A stretch of 6,683 nucleotides of DNA from an uncultured Collinsella sp. Lineage in GTDB: Bacteria; Actinomycetota; Coriobacteriia; Coriobacteriales; Coriobacteriaceae. The position numbers and the translations under genes were made by a program. The stretch lies in assembly GCA_900551635.1 (NCBI GenBank), contig URWQ01000083.1:1-6683 (forward strand), given 5' to 3'. Positions 3,557 to 6,683 of this stretch are shown piece by piece. Each line of letters starts with the position of its first letter. The stretch's first letter is position 1. The notes under the pieces were generated by a model, which searched no databases, was not told the origin of the DNA, and saw nothing but the letters and a program-made list of their open reading frames with translations.

Positions 3557-4996
3557 ATGCCAAAAACTGCGGTGATATACGCCCGCTTTTCATGCAACAA
3601 GCAGCGCGAGGCCTCTATCGACGACCAGCTGCGCATCTGCCGCCAGTGGTGCCAGCGCGAGAGGTACGCCATCGTCGCGGAATACTGCGACTATGCCATA
3701 AGCGGGCGCACCGACGACCGCCCTGAGTTCCAGCGCATGGTGGCCAACGCGGGCGAGAGCGACATAGTGCTTGTGTACATGATGGATCGCTTCAGCCGTG
3801 GGGAGTACGACGCGCCAATATACAAGCGCGAGCTTGCCCAGCACGGCGTGAAGCTCGTCTCGGCGCTTGAGCAGATACCGGACAGCCCAGAAGGCATCAT
3901 ATACGAGAAGCTGCTCGAAGGCCTCGCCGCGTGCGAGTCGAAGAAGACCGCGATCCGCACGAGGCGCGGCATGGAGGGCAACGCGCTCAAGTGCAAGACC
4001 AACGGCGTGCGCGTGTTCGGCTACGCCAGCAACGAGGCCGACGAGTACGTGATCAATGAGGACGAAGCAGCTTTCGTGCGCGAGGCGTTCAAGCGGCGCA
4101 TAGCAAAGGAGACCACCAACTCGATAGCACGCGACTTCGCGGCACGCGGGGTCAAGACCTCGCAGGGAAACCCGTGCGGCTACTCGATGGTCGAGCGGAT
4201 GGTAAAGAACCGGAAGTACACAGGGCGCTACGAGTGGGGCGGCGTTGTCAAAGAGGGCGGCATGCCCGCGATCATCGACGAGGTGACGTTCATGGAGGCA
4301 CAGGGCATACGCGCGGCCAAGGAGCGCAGCGCGGAGAGCTGGGGCGACTTCGCCCTTTCCGGCAAGGCGATCTGCGCGGGCTGCGGGCGCAACCTGCAAG
4401 GCGTGAGCGGGCGCGGGCGCGGCAACCGCAAGTACGAGTACTACCGCTGCCACGACGGATGCGTTAAGCCCGTCAGGCGCGAGGAGCTTGAGGGCGAGAT
4501 CGTCAAGGCGCTGCGGGCTCTTCTGCAAGACCGCGAGGAGGCCTTGAGGATAGCCCGCATGGTGGCGGAAAGCTCGGACGGGGCAGAGGTGGCGGCGAGG
4601 CGCAAGCAGGCCGCCCAATCGCTCTCGGCCGCCGAGCGCGGCCTGAAGAACATCCTGAACGCCATCGAACAGGGCATAATCGCCCCGGGCGCGAAGGAGC
4701 GCATAGCGGAGCTTGAGCATCAGCGCGACCGCGCCAAGCTCGACCTTGAGGCGATCAGGGACGATCAGATAGACCCCGAGCGGCTGGCCGACTTCCTGCA
4801 ATGCGGCTCCGCCCTGGACGACGCGACTCTATTGAAGGCGTTCGTATACCAGGCGAGCGTGAGCGACGAAGAGTGCATAGTGACGCTGAACTACGACGTG
4901 GAAAACAACGAACCCGCCAGACTTGACATCCAGCGGGTTCGTACAAAATGCAAATGGTGCCCCCAGCGGGATTCGAACCCGCGATATCCACCTTGA
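3557..4996 (+). CDS. int: Large serine recombinase (phage integrase)
   Basis: This 479-aa enzyme joins attP and attB through a 5' phosphoserine intermediate. The resolvase-type catalytic domain spans about residues 4-150, with YARFS at 8-12 (catalytic S12, with R10), IDDQLRICR at 21-29 and MDRFSR at 76-81. The recombinase domain (about 150-265) includes FGYASNE, EAAFVREAF and NRKYTGRYEWGG. The zinc ribbon uses C273, C276, C298 and C302. A coiled-coil segment lies at about 325-405 and ends in a conserved-looking NNEPARLDI stretch. All key residues are present, so it is probably active. The start ATG follows an AAAGGAGG SD. The last residues (WCPQRDSNPRYPP) are antisense tRNA-Glu, so the C-terminal tail depends on the integrated state and would change on excision. 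Transcription opposes that of the tRNA. Confidence 0.95.
   Translation: MPKTAVIYARFSCNKQREASIDDQLRICRQWCQRERYAIVAEYCDYAISGRTDDRPEFQRMVANAGESDIVLVYMMDRFSRGEYDAPIYKRELAQHGVKLVSALEQIPDSPEGIIYEKLLEGLAACESKKTAIRTRRGMEGNALKCKTNGVRVFGYASNEADEYVINEDEAAFVREAFKRRIAKETTNSIARDFAARGVKTSQGNPCGYSMVERMVKNRKYTGRYEWGGVVKEGGMPAIIDEVTFMEAQGIRAAKERSAESWGDFALSGKAICAGCGRNLQGVSGRGRGNRKYEYYRCHDGCVKPVRREELEGEIVKALRALLQDREEALRIARMVAESSDGAEVAARRKQAAQSLSAAERGLKNILNAIEQGIIAPGAKERIAELEHQRDRAKLDLEAIRDDQIDPERLADFLQCGSALDDATLLKAFVYQASVSDEECIVTLNYDVENNEPARLDIQRVRTKCKWCPQRDSNPRYPP
4908..4942 (-). terminator. Probable tRNA-Glu terminator inside the integrase coding sequence
   Basis: A perfect 10-bp inverted repeat (ACGAACCCGC at 4908-4917 and GCGGGTTCGT at 4933-4942) has a 15-nt loop. 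On the minus strand the hairpin starts 12 nt after the tRNA CCA end and is followed by TGTTTTCC. It has no T-run on the plus strand. The stem also repeats nine bases of the tRNA T-arm (CGAACCCGC, 4974-4982). Confidence 0.55.
4943..4996. other. Probable integrase-side attachment junction of the prophage (att site)
   Basis: Phage sequence (int) abuts and enters the 3' half of an intact tRNA-Glu gene here. The tRNA 5' side continues into chromosome, so the element appears to have inserted at the tRNA 3' end. The exact crossover bases cannot be located because the other junction lies outside the window to the left. Confidence 0.5.
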
Positions 4997-5031
4997 AAGG
5001 GTGGCGTCCTTGGCCGCTAGACGATGGGGAC
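4955..5031 (-). tRNA. tRNA-Glu (anticodon UUC)
   Basis: Read on the minus strand, the gene starts GTCCCCA at 5031 and ends TGGGGGC-A-CCA at 4955. The acceptor stem pairs over 7 bp with one T-G wobble, and the 3' CCA is encoded. The anticodon stem is CCACC/GGTGG (5004-5000 and 4992-4988) with loop CTTTCAA, giving anticodon TTC at 4997-4995. The T-arm GCGGG-TTCGAAT-CCCGC is intact. The D-arm contains TCTAGCGGCCAAGGA. The gene is complete although its 3' 42 bases overlap the integrase reading frame on the opposite strand. It serves as the prophage integration target and, if it is the only tRNA reading GAA codons, must stay functional in the lysogen. Confidence 0.95.
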
Positions 5032-5041
5032 AGCGGGAAAG

Positions 5042-5050
5042 AGTATAGCA
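5042..5050 (-). promoter_or_regulatory. tRNA-Glu promoter (extended -10)
   Basis: On the minus strand TGC precedes TATACT (5047-5042), a TGn-extended -10 box, 10 nt before the first tRNA base. The best -35 at 17-nt spacing is a weak TGTGAA (5070-5065). Confidence 0.6.
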
Positions 5051-5087
5051 GACTTTTTTAGCCGTTCACATATCGTTGGCAAACTGA

Positions 5088-5103
5088 AAAACCACCACAA
5101 AGG
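5088..5103 (+). repeat. Direct repeat AAAACCACCACAAAGG, copy 1
   Basis: Sixteen bases identical to 5286-5301. This copy lacks the partner arm and so forms no strong hairpin. With copy 2 it brackets the two palindromes. Confidence 0.8.
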
Positions 5104-5131
5104 AGTAGGTTTCTATTCCGATTTTCAAATA

Positions 5132-5186
5132 TCTCAATCTGTAATATCTGGGCGGGCAAATCGGCTCTATTTGTTATAGATCGAGA
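5132..5186. repeat. Extragenic palindrome copy A (55 nt)
   Basis: Arms 5132-5146 (TCTCAATCTGTAATA) and 5172-5186 (TGTTATAGATCGAGA) pair over 15 positions with two G-T wobbles and one A/C mismatch, around a 25-nt loop. The same arms recur in copy B. Confidence 0.85.
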
Positions 5187-5211
5187 CAGACGGCGCACGT
5201 CGGGACGAACA

Positions 5212-5266
5212 TCTCAATCTGTAACAGTAAGACGACTTTCAACGGCCTAGATGTTACAGATCGAGA
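5212..5266. repeat. Extragenic palindrome copy B (55 nt)
   Basis: Arms 5212-5226 (TCTCAATCTGTAACA) and 5252-5266 (TGTTACAGATCGAGA) pair over 15 positions with a single A/C mismatch, at the same position as in copy A. The loop is again 25 nt but of different sequence. It is in the same orientation as copy A and starts exactly 80 bp after it. Confidence 0.87.
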
Positions 5267-5285
5267 CAAACAAACGTGGCAGATC

Positions 5286-5322
5286 AAAACCACCACAAAG
5301 GTGCCTGTCCCCTTTGTGGTGG
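5286..5322 (-). terminator. Terminator hairpin of murT-gatD (contains repeat copy 2)
   Basis: CCACCACAAAGG (5290-5301) and CCTTTGTGGTGG (5311-5322) form a perfect 12-bp stem with a 9-nt loop (TGCCTGTCC). On the minus strand it begins 7 nt after the gatD stop and is followed by TTTT (5289-5286), so it is a good intrinsic terminator. The GGTGCCTGTCCCC core also resembles REP-type extragenic repeats. Confidence 0.75.
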
Positions 5323-5329
5323 CGAGGCG

Positions 5330-6683
5330 TTAGGGGAGGAGCTTCATCGCGGCGTCGTGGGCGGCGTGCTCGTAGGTGTCGTCGAGGGGCTTGAGCGGCA
5401 GCAGGGCGGCGGCCTGCGAATCGCCGCGGCGCTCGAGGGCGTGCGCGATCAGCCAGTCGGCGAGTTCGGGGTTCTTGGGCAGCGCCGGCCCGTGCAGGTA
5501 CGTGCCGATGACGCCCTTGTAGATCAGACCCTCAAGGCCATCGTCGCCGTTGTTGCCGGTGCCCGTGACGACGGACGTTCCGAGTGGCGTGGCCTCTGCA
5601 TCGAGCAGGGTGCGGCCGCCGTGGTTCTCAAATCCCACAAAGGGCTCGGGTGCCAGATCGGTTTTGACGGCTACGTTGCCGATCAGGCGGTCGGAGCCGC
5701 GTACGGTTTCGGCGGCAATGACCCCCAGACCCTCAATGCGATTCTCACCCATATAGTACGAACGCCCGAGCAGCTGATAGCTGCCGCAGATGGCGAGCAA
5801 CGAACCGCCATCCTCAACATAGGATGCGACCTTGTCTTTTTGAGCGAGCAGTTCATGTGCGACCGCCAGCTGGTCGCGGTCGGAGCCACCGCCCATCATG
5901 ACGATATCGGCATCGGTCAAATCAAGCGTTTCGCCCATACGGACCTCGTCCACGCGCACGGGAATGCCGCGCCAAGCGCAGCGGCGCTCGAGCGCGATAA
6001 CATTGCCGCCGTCGCCATAGAGGTTAAGGGCATCGGGATACAGGTAGACGATGCGCAGCGGGCGCGAAAGCTCGACTGGCGCGATGCCGACAGGAAGAGC
6101 GCTGCCGTCGGCACGGGCTATGGCGCGGGCAGCAACAGCGTCGGCAGTGGCGCCCTTCAGTCCGTCGAGTTCCTTGACCAGCGGCGGGAAGGCCGTGTAG
6201 TTGGCGACGGCGTAGAAGGTGGCATCGGCGGCCTCGTCTGCCACGGCGCCAATTGCCTGCGCGACGTCCGAGATAATCGCGGCATCGATGCCGGCGTACT
6301 TGAGGCGCACCTGCATGTCGTGCGCGCGCGTGCCTCCGGCAAAGGCGACAAGACCCGGCGTGTCGGCGATGCGCTCAAAGTCGACGTCGTAGATCCACGA
6401 TACATCGTGTCCGTCGGCGTCATTGTCGTTAAGGAAGAAAGCGCAGAGTCTGCCGCCTGCCGTCTTGATGGACTGGATTTGTCGATCGAAGCCTACGGGA
6501 TTCTTAGCCAGGTTGGCCTCGACGGTGCGGCCGGCGATATCCCAGCGCCCCATACGTCCGCCGGCGGGGACGTAGGCATCGAGCGTAGGCTGTAGAAGCG
6601 CCGTATCCACGCCCAACTCGTGCGCGGCAAAGAAGGCGGCGGCAACGTTGTAGACCATGTACAGGCCGTTGTAGCGTGTGGCG
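5330..6683 (-). CDS. murT-gatD: MurT-GatD fusion: lipid II isoglutaminyl synthase (5' end outside window)
   Basis: The enzyme amidates the alpha-carboxyl of D-Glu in lipid II, at the cytoplasmic side of the membrane, during peptidoglycan synthesis. The visible 450 codons continue past base 6683 (ATRYNGLY precedes the first visible Met), so the MurT N-terminus with its ATP-binding domain is missing from view. MurT signatures are NLAKNPVGFDRQIQ and LNDNDADGHDVSWIYD. From about 6060 leftward the GatD glutaminase starts (LRIVYLYPDALNLYGDGGN). Its nucleophile Cys is in LLAICGSYQLLG (codon 5788-5786) and its His in GTYLHGPA (codon 5494-5492). The GatD part is about 242 aa, full length. MurT and GatD are separate proteins in Staphylococcus aureus; here there is no stop and no ATG, GTG or TTG near the join, so it is one polypeptide. 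A terminator hairpin follows the stop. Confidence 0.92.
   Translation of the reverse strand, partial: ATRYNGLYMVYNVAAAFFAAHELGVDTALLQPTLDAYVPAGGRMGRWDIAGRTVEANLAKNPVGFDRQIQSIKTAGGRLCAFFLNDNDADGHDVSWIYDVDFERIADTPGLVAFAGGTRAHDMQVRLKYAGIDAAIISDVAQAIGAVADEAADATFYAVANYTAFPPLVKELDGLKGATADAVAARAIARADGSALPVGIAPVELSRPLRIVYLYPDALNLYGDGGNVIALERRCAWRGIPVRVDEVRMGETLDLTDADIVMMGGGSDRDQLAVAHELLAQKDKVASYVEDGGSLLAICGSYQLLGRSYYMGENRIEGLGVIAAETVRGSDRLIGNVAVKTDLAPEPFVGFENHGGRTLLDAEATPLGTSVVTGTGNNGDDGLEGLIYKGVIGTYLHGPALPKNPELADWLIAHALERRGDSQAAALLPLKPLDDTYEHAAHDAAMKLLP

Larger units (their letters stand above)
5032..5329. other. Gene-free chromosomal spacer between tRNA-Glu and murT-gatD
   Basis: Nearly 300 bp with no credible coding frame. 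It is less GC-rich than the flanks. It contains the tRNA promoter, two copies of AAAACCACCACAAAGG (5088-5103 and 5286-5301), two tandem 55-nt imperfect palindromes, and a terminator hairpin for the murT-gatD gene. Apart from these I see nothing in it. Confidence 0.8.

Noticed and set aside
3590..4801. A 403-codon open frame on the minus strand opposite the integrase
   Set aside because: It is the antisense shadow of a clear serine recombinase in high-GC sequence; its translation is low-complexity L/A/V-rich with no motif and no SD.
5131..5267. CRISPR-like arrangement (conserved arms around 25-nt variable loops)
   Set aside because: The arms are inverted rather than direct repeats, there are only two units, and no cas genes are visible; it is better described as paired palindromes.
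5276..6595. A 439-codon plus-strand open frame opposite murT-gatD
   Set aside because: The opposite strand carries unambiguous MurT and GatD motifs; this frame has no recognisable domain and starts inside the extragenic repeat block.

Overview
The window reads as one end of an integrated temperate phage (prophage) followed by host chromosome. Base composition is high GC, and the chromosomal side carries a fused MurT-GatD gene, a tRNA-Glu(UUC) with an encoded CCA, and extragenic palindromes. Together with the large serine recombinase, this suggests an actinobacterium, most likely of class Coriobacteriia (Collinsella-like). That placement comes from general resemblance, not from a search.

Layout. 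Positions 1-2823 are a tightly packed leftward (minus-strand) phage early operon. In transcription order it encodes a 68-aa XRE regulator, a 46-aa protein, a 117-aa protein with an HTH-like region and a Cys4 zinc ribbon, a 96-aa single-pass membrane protein, a 111-aa phage protein, a RusA-type Holliday-junction resolvase, a second 111-aa protein, a 68-aa protein, and a DUF1351 protein that runs off the left edge. Most junctions are ATGA or 8-bp overlaps or have a 0-2 nt gap. Positions 2824-2956 are an AT-rich divergent control region with two facing promoters and three near-identical 15-bp palindromic operators. Positions 2957-4996 read rightward: a 74-aa XRE regulator, a 93-aa unknown protein, a bidirectional intrinsic terminator, then a 479-aa large serine recombinase (integrase). 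The integrase has a strong Shine-Dalgarno sequence that can be folded into a small hairpin.

The integrase gene runs into the 3' half of a minus-strand tRNA-Glu gene (4955-5031). Its last residues are antisense tRNA and its stop codon overlaps the anticodon, so this is the integrase-side attachment junction of the prophage. A probable terminator for the tRNA lies inside the integrase coding sequence. Positions 5032-5329 have no gene. They hold the tRNA promoter, two 55-nt imperfect palindromes spaced exactly 80 bp apart, and a repeated CCACCACAAAGG motif, one copy of which forms a terminator hairpin. Positions 5330-6683 are the 3' part of a murT-gatD fusion on the minus strand, an enzyme that amidates lipid II during peptidoglycan synthesis.

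How it works together (inference). The two divergent XRE proteins probably form a lysis/lysogeny switch acting on the shared operators. The leftward operon supplies replication and recombination functions. The rightward operon supplies lysogeny regulation and integration, with integrase output damped by a terminator and a masked ribosome-binding site. Nothing here is clearly a wholly new system. The integrase control, the tRNA-integrase overlap and the paired palindromes are the points most worth checking.
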